Part shown: piece after piece, positions 11,571-22,100 of the stretch
Numbering within the stretch: the first letter of the stretch is position 1
How the letters are laid out: every line of letters starts with the position of its first letter
From: Mercurialis annua
Lineage: Eukaryota; Streptophyta; Magnoliopsida; Malpighiales; Euphorbiaceae
Length of the DNA: 64,000 nt
Assembly (NCBI RefSeq): GCF_937616625.2
Contig: NC_065577.1
Location: 38,903,001-38,967,000 of the forward strand
Direction of reading: 5' to 3'
Position numbers and translations under genes: made by a program
Notes under the pieces: model-generated
What the model was told of the DNA's origin: nothing
Database searches by the model: none
What the model saw: only the letters and a program-made list of their open reading frames with translations

Positions 11571-12209
11571 TGTAATATGGCGATAGTGCTCCATATTACA
11601 TAGCTCAAGAATGAACCCAGTTCAACAAGATTGAAGAAAACATATAATAATTTTATTATTCTAAGTTTCTATCAATACCCACGTATCAGGATGTTAAAAG
11701 ATTGAAGATTTCTATAAAAACGAAAACAAGAGAAAATATTTAGAGGAAGAGAAAAGATAGGTTGGATTATGGGATTTTATAGAGATTTGATGAAATGAGT
11801 GGGCAGAGGGATAAAGGGGGGAAATAAAATGATTTATGCGAACTGGATGTGATGGAGATTTAAAGGAAAATTTAATTTTTGACGAAGAAGATCAAGTGGA
11901 GAAGAAGAGCAAAACGCAACCGTTTCATGTGAATTACAAGTTCAGAGAAGAAAGAAAAAAATACTTTAGAGGTCCCTTAATTTACATGTATTTTATATAT
12001 TTTTATAGGGATTAAAAGTTAAAAAATGTGACTATTTTTTTTACGCAGTGTCACATAACGCAAGTGAGTTTCACTTGCCATTTTCCGTTAGTTTAAGGGT
12101 GTCAAAATTAGATTTTGTTAAGTACAGGGACACGAACGTGAAAAACTTTGGAATAGGGGCTTTTCGAACAAAATCGGTAAAATAGAAGGGCCTTCGTATG
12201 GGTTCTGCC

Positions 12210-12783
12210 TTTAATAATTAATGCTTTCATTTTTATGTATTTTTATTAATTAATAATTTAAAATCACTTTTAAAGTACATAAAAAATTACTTTTACTATT
12301 AAAACTATAAAAAAAACATTAAATAGTGTTGTAATCAAAGCATTATCAATCTAATTCAATTGATTAAAACTATTATAATTCAATTAAGAGTATTTGAGAT
12401 ATTTATTTAGTTAATTACTTTCTTAAAATAGAAATAAGTCTAGAATTTAGAACGCATAAAATGAAAACATTCCTATCTTCTGTAAATGGAGGGAGTAATA
12501 TAATAAGACGGTTTTGTTGAAATTTCATTTTATATTTTATCTGTAAAAATTGAAACTACATGGTAGCTAAATGAACTTATTTCAGTGTAATGTCATACAA
12601 ATAACTTCGTTATTTGTTTTATTTATTATCCGATTAATATTTTTAAAATAATTTTTTTATCCTAACTTGTAATTTGAAGACTAGCGGATATATCATAATA
12701 ATTAATATATTTTGAAAGTATCTCGTACTACTTGAAAAATGAATTTATAACTCAATTGTAAAAAGTACTCTTCATTTTCTAAA
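12210..12783. repeat. Direct duplication of non-coding DNA, copy A (right part)
   Basis: Continues the match with copy B (about 15097-15662) and includes the right end of a Stowaway MITE near 12475-12497 (TTCTGTAAATGGAGGGAGTA). Its left end was lost when the element at 8268-12209 arrived. Confidence 0.7.
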
Positions 12784-13239
12784 TAATAAGGATATATCCT
12801 AATTATTATCTTTAAATTTATATTACCAACAAATAAATTCTTTTAGTAAAACTGACATTATTAAATTATTAATATATTTTATATTATTTAGTTCTTACAC
12901 AATTATAAAGAGTTCCAAAACATATAGTTGGTTTCTTATAGTAGTTCTTATTTTAATTTGTTTGGTTCTTGTATCCTTTTATGTTCTATCTATATGAAAA
13001 GTCATAAGGATTTTTTTTAATAAAGGCAAATTTTTCATCAATAGAAATGTTAAAAATATAAAATATATGACTCCTCGGCAACTAAAAACGCCAATATAAG
13101 AATAAATAATATTACTGCAGAAGCAGTCATCGAAAAAGACTTTTTAACCACTATATGAGCATTCAATTACCATTACGACGTACAATCTGAAATTTAATTT
13201 TTGAAATTGAGAAATTAAGCTAAGGATATTTATTAAAAC
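12784..13239. other. AT-rich intergenic DNA
   Basis: No coding region, repeat pair or terminal inverted repeat recognised. Confidence 0.4.
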
Positions 13240-13576
13240 ACTCCACCATCTCTATCATCAGTGCTCGAGCAATTAACTGTATTAATAAGAACCTGAAAAT
13301 CACCTTCACAGATTAAATGATGATAATTTGTATGCAGCAGTTCATGTATTGATGTTCGTAATCCCAATACTTCTACCACATATGCCTTCACTACACTAGA
13401 AAAACGCCAAGCCCCATTCTAGATGAATTTATCTGTAATATCATGAACTACAAAGCCAATTGCCCTTATTTGAAAATTCAATTCTATAGCACCATGAAAA
13501 TTAACTTTATAAAATCCCGTCGATGGCGGTAACCAAATAGAGGTAGTATTTCGAAATGCCCATTGGTCATCATTGT
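13240..13576 (-). pseudogene. Retroelement RNase H-like (RVT_3) fragment
   Basis: Translating the minus strand gives WLPPSTGFYKVNFHGA, then AIGFVVHD, KAYVVEVLGLRTSI and CEGDFQVLIN. These match in order the RVT_3 family RNase H-like domain common at the end of plant LINE proteins and in related host proteins. One in-frame TAG interrupts it at about 13419-13421 (after DITDKFI). The 5' side is cut at 13577 by a CACTA-type terminal repeat, and no reverse transcriptase is nearby. It is a dead fragment. Confidence 0.75.
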
Positions 13577-13740
13577 CACTACTAGAATACAGTCGATAGC
13601 GACAGATTTTGAATCCGTCGCTAAATCCTAAAATAAATTGGCGGGATGAAGCCCGCCAATTTTTTTTCACTTTTAGCGACAAATTTTGTAATCCGCCGCT
13701 CGTTAAATGTATTACGTTTAGCGACGGAAAGTGAATTTTT
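13577..13740. mobile_element. CACTA-type MITE end (partial)
   Basis: Begins CACTACTAGAATAC, identical to the end of the complete CACTA MITE at 62471, with internal AGCGACRGAT-like repeats and a GGCGGG/CCCGCC hairpin. No matching right end is found; AT-rich repeats follow at about 13740-13940. Confidence 0.5.
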
Positions 13741-13947
13741 ATTAAAAAAATTATAATTAAAAAATATTTATTGAAAAAATATTTATTAATTAAAATAATA
13801 TTAATTAAAAATAATTTATTAAAAAAATAATAATTTATTAATATAATAATGATTTATTAAAAAAATTATTATTTATAAAAAATTATTATTCATCAATAAA
13901 ATAATTATTTAGAAAAAATAATTATTTATTAAAAAATAATTATTAAA
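13741..13947. repeat. Low-complexity AT tract
   Basis: Degenerate repeats of TTATTAAAAAAATAAT type with no other content. Confidence 0.8.
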
Positions 13948-14680
13948 TTCATAACTGAAATTTGAAAACAGTAAGTGCTTGAGACTTATATTATACATCT
14001 GGGTCATTTTTATATATTTTAACTAGCATACATTGCCATGTTGGAATCTTGTGGCGAGAAAACATGCCACGACAGACATTTTAACGGGGATGTTTCTGTT
14101 AACTCGTGTGTGTTTTTGTTGAGAGGTTATGAAATATGAGGGTTCAAATTGAGATTGTAAAAACATAAAAGGGTCAAGTGAGATTTTGAATAGATATTAG
14201 AGTCATTTTTGTACATTATTTATAAAAGCTAGGCCTATTGACTAAAATTCTACTCGCCTCACTTTTTATTTTATTTTTTCAATTTTACTATGATGTTGTA
14301 ATTTTGTCAATTCCACCTAAATTCACACATTTGAACTTCAATTCCATCCTCAAATATTAAATTGATCTCTTTCTTATTTTAAAAAATTTCAAGTAAGTCA
14401 TATATTTTTAATTGTTAATTTAATGGAAAATAGTTCAAATAAATACTTTAGATGATTGAGCATTATTGAAATGAAATTATGTGTTTCAGTTTAAATTGGA
14501 TAAATTTAAAAAATTTAAACTTTTATAAAAAAAATCAAAAGTTTAGTTTTTCTTAATCACTTCATCTGAAATTTATAGTTCAGATAAAACCTACATAAGG
14601 TACATAAAACACGAAAAATAAAATAAAAAAAACACTAATAAGATATGATGAACTACTATAAAATAAAAATAAAAATTAAA

Positions 14681-14816
14681 GGATGTTGCGGGTTCGAATC
14701 CCCGATTCTCCTAATGCCTTGGTCTGCCTAATTTAACTTTAAAAAATTGCATACTAACTCCTGCTAATCCCTATAACAACTAACCATATAATAGGTCTAT
14801 CTCTGATAAAGAAAAA
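14681..14816 (+). repeat. tRNA-derived SINE-like fragment (copy B)
   Basis: GGGTTCGAATCCCC fits the tRNA B box better than the copy A version. The tail ends CTCTGATAAAGAAAAAG. No A box or cloverleaf is visible, so it is not a tRNA gene. Confidence 0.45.
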
Positions 14817-14989
14817 GGAAATCCATGATTTCATGAATTCAGGAAGTTTTAATAAAACATAATAATACTATTTTTAATGTTATAATTAATTTTACATTTT
14901 ATTTTTATTTAAATTTATTTATATCAAAATAATTAGAGTAATAATGTTTTATTTTATTTATATTAGTTAAGTCCTTCAACTTACATTAC

Positions 14990-15373
14990 TACTTCCTCCG
15001 TCCATAAAATATACGTTTGTTTGATTTACAAACGTATTAAAAAAATAGTTTATTTAGTTAAAAGAATATTAGTTTCCTATATTATCCATATCAAATAATT
15101 AATGCATTCATTTTTTTAATATATTTTTATTAACTAATAATTTAAAATCACTCTTAAAATACATAAAAGATTACTTTTATTATTAAAACTATCAAAAAAA
15201 AAACATTAAATAGTGTGTAATCAAAGCATTATTAATTCAATTCAGTTGACTAAAACTAATCCAATTAAAGTATTTGAAATATTAATCTAGTTAACTACTT
15301 TTTAAAAATAGAAATAAGCCTTTTAGAACGCATAAAATATAAACAAGCTTATCTTCTGTAAATGGAGGGAGTA
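14990..15373. mobile_element. Stowaway-like MITE in duplicate copy B
   Basis: The left end ACTTCCTCCGTCCATAAA pairs with the right end TTCTGTAAATGGAGGGAGT, flanked by TA. Copy A retains only the right part. Confidence 0.65.
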
Positions 15374-15662
15374 ATATAACTAGATGATTTTGTTGAAATT
15401 TCGTTTTATAATTTGTCTGTAAAAATTGAAACTACAAGGTAGTTAAATAAACTTATTTCAATATAATGTCATAAAAAATAACTTACTTATTTGTTTTATT
15501 TATTATCCGACTAATATTTTAAAAAATAATTTTTTTTATCTTAACTTGTAATTTAGAGAGTAACTGATATATCATAATAATTAATATATTTTGAAAGTGT
15601 CTCGTACTACTTGAAAAATGAACTTACAACTCAATTGTAAAAAGTCCTCTTCATTTTCTAAA

Positions 15663-15904
15663 GGAATTTTTTATATAAAATACTGTTTTTTCTACAACTT
15701 TTATTTTTTAATTACCCTTTCTAAATCTTTATATTTCATACCAACTTTCTTTTATTTTCTACACTATGTTTTCTAAAATTTTACTTTCTATATTAATTCT
15801 CATTTTCTAACATTTTCTTTCATTATTTTTATTTTTTCACCATTATATTTCTGCACTTAATATTTATCATATACATAATTTTAGATTTTTTTATTTTTTT
15901 ATTT
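15663..15904. other. AT-rich intergenic DNA
   Basis: Pyrimidine-rich stretch without coding or repeat structure that I can name. Confidence 0.4.
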
Positions 15905-16690
15905 TTGAAATCCGTTACAATAAGCTAGTTCTGCAATTTTCCTGCAATTTTTAACGGGCGGTGTTCGTACTACGAGAAACGTACTAACAATATTTTTTAC
16001 AAATCATTAGGTTTTTTGTGTTTTGTTGCTCAAAGATTAACTTCACAAAAATTTGGCCACATTTCATATAAATTGAGGCAGATTTCATGTAAATTTTAAA
16101 GTTGTCCTAATTTTTACCAAAAATTAAAAATTTACTTACCGAATGCTTAAACTCTAAGAAACTCGCTATAATAAGCTAGTTCTGCAGTTTTTCCGCAATT
16201 TTTGACGGGCATGTTCGTACTACGAGAAATGTACTAACAATATTTTTTATAAATCATTAAGTTCTTTGTGTTTTTTTGCTCAAAAATCAACTTCACGAAA
16301 ATTTTGACATATTCCACATAGATTAAGGCTCATTTCAGGTAGATTGAGGCACATTTCACGAACATTTTAGTTTGTCCTAATTTATTATCCAAACTTTAAA
16401 ATTTCACTTATTGAATACGAAAACCGTTATTGAATACGCAAAATTTTAGTTTGTCCTAATTTATTATCCAAACTTTAAAATTTCATGTAAATTTAAAGTT
16501 GTCCTAATTTTTAGCCAAAATTAAAAATTCACTTATCGATGCTCAAACTCTATAAAAACTGTTACACCAACCTAATTTTGCAAGTTTGTCATAATTTTTG
16601 ATGGGAGGTGTTCATAATACAAAAAATGTATTGACGATCTTTTTTACAAATCATTAGGTTCTTTGTATTAACCGACTTAGCAACATTAGA
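15905..16690. repeat. Degenerate tandem repeat, three units
   Basis: Units start near 15905, 16159 and 16552. They share 'GTTCGTACTACGAGAAA', 'TACTAACAATATTTTTTA' and 'AAATCATTAGGTT' or variants. Unit 2 also holds an internal duplication of a stretch with TTTGTCCTAATTTATTATCC (about 16362 and 16440). The last unit overlaps the 3' end of the RRM-like frame, so its 3' region has probably been multiplied. Confidence 0.7.
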
Positions 16691-17230
16691 TTCAAATTTG
16701 ATTAACAAGTCAGTCCCTCCTATGAACAAAATCGATTCGAAAACAATTCCTTTGTCCTTCAAAAAAACCGCAGCATGTAAAACCGAACGAATATCCTTTA
16801 CACGCACAATCAAAGAGTTTGATAATTCCGAAATAGTTTCAGAAGAAGGAGAATATGATAAAGGTTCAATCCCTAATATCGCTTGGACATATGATCTCAT
16901 GTCCCGAGTTGCTGGATTCAAAATCTTCATAGGAGCTTCAGCATGGCGATTAGCTTGTCTTGCAGGAATGGTTTGCTGAGAATTCCTATGACTTTGAGGA
17001 TATTTAGGTTCGAAAGCCCTAATTCGATAATATCCAATACAGACTTTGTTGAGATGAAGTCTGACAGTAGCAAAAGCTTCCTCTGGGTTTGGACGAAATA
17101 AACCAAATCTGCGATTCCTTACGTTCTTTTTCCGTGCTAAGGTTACCCTACCTGCAACCCCAAACTTTAGGAAACCTTGTTGCAGGTGGATATAATTCCA
17201 TTCTTCAGGAAAATTCTCAAAATAAAACAC
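16589..17230 (-). pseudogene. RRM-like protein fragment of non-LTR retroelement type
   Basis: A 213-codon minus-strand frame begins with an RNA-recognition-motif-like stretch: FYFENFPEEWNYIHLQQGF (RNP2-like), then KNVRNRRFGLFRP (RNP1-like, usually GRRFGFVRF). The middle is rich in Gln, Arg and Asn. The C-terminal part (ILFIGGTDLLIKFES) resembles the region after the RRM in proteins linked to plant LINE elements. No initiating context is convincing, no partner frame lies near and the 3' end falls in degenerate repeats, so I take it as a truncated retroelement-linked gene. A small host RRM gene with unseen 5' exons is possible. Confidence 0.5.
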
Positions 17231-17309
17231 TAGGTGAGATACGTGTTAATCCTGGCGATGGAGGGAAGGGTGAGAGGTGGCCGGAGTTTGGTGGTTGAAG
17301 TCATATTAC

Positions 17310-17392
17310 TATTTAATTAACTAAGATATTAAAATTACTCATATATCACTAGAAATATTGATATTTAATTAACTAAGATATTAAAATTAATC
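17310..17392. repeat. Short direct repeat
   Basis: The stretch TTTAATTAACTAAGATATTA occurs twice about 50 bp apart. Confidence 0.7.
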
Positions 17393-17489
17393 AACCTTCG
17401 GGGCCATAGTTCATAATCGGAGGCTCACGATCTCTATAGAAATGAAACTTAGTCGGTTTCATGCCGGTTTTAGTTTATAATTTGGCTTT

Positions 17490-17843
17490 GAACAAAGGGT
17501 CAACGCGCTCCCTAAATTTGTAACACAGGGTCATTTAACCCAATTTATACTTTTTTAAACAACTAACCCTAAAACTCATTATTTTTGGGTCAAATAACCC
17601 CATAATTTTTATTTTTATTTTAAAAGACAGGTTTAGGATAATTATATCGCAACAATTAGGGTAGTATCTAATTACTTTTTTGCATCCCTAACCTCCGATT
17701 TGTATTTTACGCGTTTTGAAGATACAATTATGGGGTTACTTGACCCGAAAATGAAGAGTTTTGGGGTCAATTGCTCAAAAAAGTATAAATTGGGTTAGAT
17801 GACCCCGTGACACACGTTTAGGGGGCGCGTGGACCCTTTGTTC
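17490..17843. mobile_element. Mutator-type MITE with 10-bp TSD
   Basis: The ends GAACAAAGGGTC and GACCCTTTGTTC are perfect inverted repeats extending imperfectly for about 75 bp. They are flanked by ATTTGGCTTT on both sides (17480-17489, 17844-17853). The TSD length of 9-10 bp points to the Mutator superfamily. Non-coding, 354 bp. Confidence 0.88.
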
Positions 17844-17853
17844 ATTTGGCTTT

Positions 17854-18551
17854 TCTATCAAAAATGTGTATGTGACATTTTGCTTTTTTCCCCGCGTCAA
17901 TCAGTTTTTACTTATTTTTATTTAAAAACTTACATGTATGTATATAATTTTTTTCGGTAGGAAATTTATAAGCTAAATCATGCACTGTATCGATTTTTAA
18001 GATAAAAATAAGAAACAAAATTGGATACCACATGTATTTCTTGGTCATAAAATCTCCCTTTCAAAGAGATTAAAATTAAATTATATATAAAAAAAATTAA
18101 AGTTCGGTGACCAAGATAAAATAAAACTATAGTTTATGCTCCGTGAAAATCAAGTATCCTTGTTTAAGATGTTTTTTGTTTTAATCATATATAAAGTACA
18201 CCGTGTCAAAGATCAAGCAAATATTTTAAAAACCAAAGTATTGGAAATCATATGGCCAGGCAAATCTCTTTGCTAGCAAATCATATGGCCAGACAAATCA
18301 AATTTTGTACCAATTTAGACTCTATTAATATAAACCATATATATGCATATCACGCTTGGACTCGCATACTCAAATGTATAAAAATTACAGAACCATGAAC
18401 TAAAAGAAATCCAGATTATATTACATCCATAAAGTTACTTAACATAACATAGTTAATTGAAATTAGTTTCTGAAATTAGTAATTGATATTACATTTCGAA
18501 TCTGCACAAGCAAACAAACTTATAGCGCCAGTTATAACTAGCATGAGCAGT
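17854..18551. other. Intergenic DNA 3' of NPF copy 2
   Basis: No coding signal. A short direct repeat of AAATCATATGGCCAG occurs near 18246 and 18284. The last about 60 bp match the 3' flank of NPF copy 1. Confidence 0.5.
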
Positions 18552-18917
18552 TTATGAAGCTTCATCATCATCATGATCATCACCAGCATAATATTTATAT
18601 GTGGGAAACTGAAAGCTCTTTGTAAAAACTAAATGGAATACAAAGTTGAGGCACCCGATCGCTGCCAACATCCAATATACATAATCCAATCTTCCATCAT
18701 TAATATTATGAGGCAGCCAGTTTGTGAACTGAACCAATGATTGGATGATTATTATGCTCACAAAATATCCCATTCCGACTAAAAACGTCCGCATAACAAC
18801 ACTAGTTATTCCTTCTAATCGCCTTTTTCGACAGAACGCTCTTCTGTGTCCTTTGAAATCAAATCCAAACTTAAACCCTAAAACTGCTGCGGGTATTATA
18901 AGCCATAGGGCTGACAT

Positions 18918-19169
18918 TGTAAAAACAGATTTGAACTCACAACTGCTATACTGTTTCTGTATTACTCTGAGTTTTTTTTACAAACAAAATCAAAATGGCC
19001 TTTATATAGACTTCAGCCACTACTCTGCTAAACAAAACTGAAAAGCAATAAATTCTATCAAAATCATAACTATCACCCTTTGGCCTTTCAACTACAATAG
19101 ACCCTTGAACTTCACTAACGTCTAAATTTAAAACCCACAAAGTAGATAACATTTAATGTTTATTCAACA
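18918..19169 (-). repeat. Copia 3' LTR
   Basis: On the minus strand it starts TGTTGAATAAACATT and ends GTTTTTACA. Identical to the copy at 23253-23504. Confidence 0.95.
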
Positions 19170-19183
19170 AAACTCCCCCATAA
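19170..19183 (-). promoter_or_regulatory. Copia polypurine tract
   Basis: The minus strand reads TTATGGGGGAGTTT directly before the 3' LTR, the expected start site of plus-strand DNA synthesis. Confidence 0.85.
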
Positions 19184-19185
19184 AC

Positions 19186-22100
19186 TTAAATGATTCTACC
19201 ATCCGTCATGCCAATCATCTTTTTGTATTTGTCGAGAAGTACTTTCGGTAGTGGTTTTGTGAAGATATCCGCTACTTGATCCTGACTTGCCACATGCACC
19301 AATTCCACACTTCCTTCCTTCACATGGTCTCGGATAAAATGAAAACGAACATCGATGTGTTTGCTTCTCTCATGGTTTACTGGGTTCTTTGCCAACTCAA
19401 TTGCTGATTTGTTGTCAACTTGAATTACGGTTGCACTCAGTTGCTTTCGCTCAATCTTGCTCAACAAATTTTTAAGCCATATCGCATGACATACACACCA
19501 AGATGCTGCCACATATTCAGCTTCACACGTCGAGAGCGTCACAATCGGTTGCTTCTTTGAAAGCCAAGTAAATGCAGTATCTCCCATAAAGAACACATAT
19601 CCTGATGTACTTTTCCGATCGTCTATGTCTCCACACCAATCGCTGTCGGAGTAGCCAATTAATTTGTAATTTTCTGTTTGCGAGTAGAACAACCCGTGTG
19701 ACACCGTTCCTTGGATGTATCGTAGGATTCGCTTCAACGCCTTCCAATGTGAATAAACTGGCTCCTCCATGAACCGACTTACAATGCCGACACTTAAAGA
19801 AAGATCCGGCCTTGTACATGTGAGATAGCGAAGGCTACCTACCAAACTCCGGTATTTACTCGCATCGACACGTTCTCCTCCATCAAACTTTGAGAGTTTT
19901 GCACCTGGTTCCATTGGTGTTGAAACTGGATTGCAATTTGTCATTTTGTACTTCTTCAAAATCTCTTTTGCATATGTCTCCTGTGATACAAAAATACCTG
20001 TTTCTACTTGTCTAACCTCCAAACCAAGAAAAAACTTCATTAAGCCCAAATCTGTCATCTCAAATTCCCGTGTCATTGTGCCTTTAAATTCTTCTATCAT
20101 CTCATCATTGTTACCCATAAAAATAAGGTCATCAACATAAAGAGCAACAAATAACACGTTACCTCCATTCTTCTTTGTGTACAGGCCATGCTCATAGGGA
20201 CATTGCTTGAACCCATTTTCCTTGAAATATGTATCGATACGTGTATTCCATGCTCGCGGCGCTTGCTTCAATCCGTAAAGCGCCTTCTTCAATTTCAGCA
20301 CCTTCTTTTCTTCTCCGACTTTCATGTACCCAGGTGGTTGTTCAATGTATATGTCTTCTTCAAGTACACCATTCAAGAAAGCCGACTTGACATCCATTTG
20401 ATATATCGGCCATTTGAATTGAGCAGCTTGTGAAATGAGTAATCGAATTGTTTCCATCCTCGCAACAGGAGCAAACACCTCGTCATAGTCGATTCCTATC
20501 TTTTGCTTGTATCCCTTCACAACTAGTCGCGCCTTGTACCGTTCTATCTCGCCTTGAGCATTCATCTTCTTCTTGAACACCCATTTCACACCTATAGGCT
20601 GACTTCCTTTTGGCAATTCTGATAGCTCCCATGTGTTGTTGCGATCAATCGCCTCAATCTCCTCGTTCATGGCAGTTTGCCATTTCTTGTCTCGCACCGC
20701 CTCTTCAAAGCTGATATTTTCAGAATCTGCCAAAAGACATACAAGGTGTACCTCATTCGTTGAATCATACAAATCTTGTAAACTTCGCATTTTGGGTTGT
20801 CGTGGCTCATCTTCATCATCAGTAGTTTCAGAGTTTGTTGGTATGCTTGTTGGTGCAACAACTGATGATTCTCCAACTTCGATGATAACCTCCGTTGAAT
20901 TGTTCCAGTCCCACTCGCTTGCTTCGTTTACTCGCACATCACGGCTCACTGTAACCTTCTTGCTTAATGGGTCGAGTAGCTTGTACCCTTTTGTCTTCTC
21001 ATCATACCCAATAAAAATGTACTTTTTGCTTTTGTCTTCGAGCTTCGTTCTTCGTTGATCCGGTACATGTGCATAAGCCACACTACCGAACACTTTGAGA
21101 TGAGAAACTGTTGGCTTTTGTCCGCTCCATGCCTCTTGTGGTGTTTGATCATTTAACTTCACATGTGGACATCGATTTTGTACATAGATGGCACATTGTA
21201 CAGCTTCTGCCCAAAATTCCTTCGGCAGCTTCTTGCTCTTGAGCATTGATCTAACCATGTCGAGAATAGTACGATTCTTCCTCTCAGCCACACCGTTTTG
21301 CTGAGGAGAGTATGGTGCGGTTAGAAATCTCCTTATCCCTTGCTCCTCGCAATACTCCATGAAAAGCGTCGAAGTATACTCGCCACCTCTATCGGATCGT
21401 ACGGCTTTGATGTGTCTACCAGTTGCCTTCTCCACCATCATTTTGAATTTTTTGAACACCTCGAATGCCTCAGATTTTTCTTTCAAAAAATAAACCCAAG
21501 TTTTTCGTGAGAAATCATCAATAAAGGAAATAAAGTACCTTTTACCACTAAAAGATTTGGGGGTGATTGGTCCACATATATCGGTATGAATCAACTCGAG
21601 AGTATGTTTAGCTTGATATACTGCCCTCTTTTGAAACGAGATTCTCGTTTGCTTTCCAAGCACACATTCTTCACAAAATTTGCCCTCGTAGTTCAGGTCC
21701 GGCAGCCCGTGCACCATATTTTTATTTGCTAACTCTTTTATACCACCATGATGTAGGTGACCAAAGCGGAGATGCCACAATGACGCCTTGTCTTCTACGT
21801 CTATTTGCAAACATTTTTCTCGCACGCTTCTCAAATTCAGTTTGTACATCCGATTTCTTCCCATCTCGACTCGAGCAACCAGACGCCCTTTGTTGTCCTT
21901 TAAGTGTAGTACCCGGTCTTTTAAAAGTATCGAGTAACCTTTCTCCGTTAGTTGCCCCATACTCAAAATGTTGGTCTTGAGGTCTGGTACGTAATAAACA
22001 TTTTGGATAGACCCTATCAAGCCATCTTTTTGCAAGTAACAAACAGTACCTTTGCCTTTTATTTCCACCTTTGATGCATCTCCAAATGACACATATCCAT

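Larger units (their letters stand above)
8268..12209. mobile_element. Mutator-like inverted-repeat element, split by a solo LTR
   Basis: Terminal inverted repeats of about 160 bp: the left end (from 8268, AACCCATACGGAGGCCCCTC) pairs with the right end (to 12209, GAAGGGCCTTCGTATGGGTT). Without the solo LTR the element is about 1.27 kb. It encodes no transposase. Inside is a short NAC-like exon piece, as in gene-capturing Pack-MULEs. There is no TSD; compared with duplicate copy B, about 130 bp of target, including the left half of a Stowaway MITE, is missing at the insertion point. Confidence 0.7.
13948..15662. repeat. Direct duplication of non-coding DNA, copy B
   Basis: The counterpart of 7260-8267 plus 12210-12783, without the large insertion. 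It holds a SINE-like piece with a good B box (GGGTTCGAATCCC near 14690-14702) at 14681-14816 and a complete Stowaway-like MITE at about 14990-15373. Confidence 0.75.

Noticed and set aside
14681..14720. A tRNA gene (good B box GGTTCGAATCC)
   Set aside because: No A box, acceptor stem or cloverleaf upstream; more likely a SINE-like remnant.
18946..19152. 68-codon frame, repeated at 23281-23487
   Set aside because: It is copia LTR sequence read in the minus direction.
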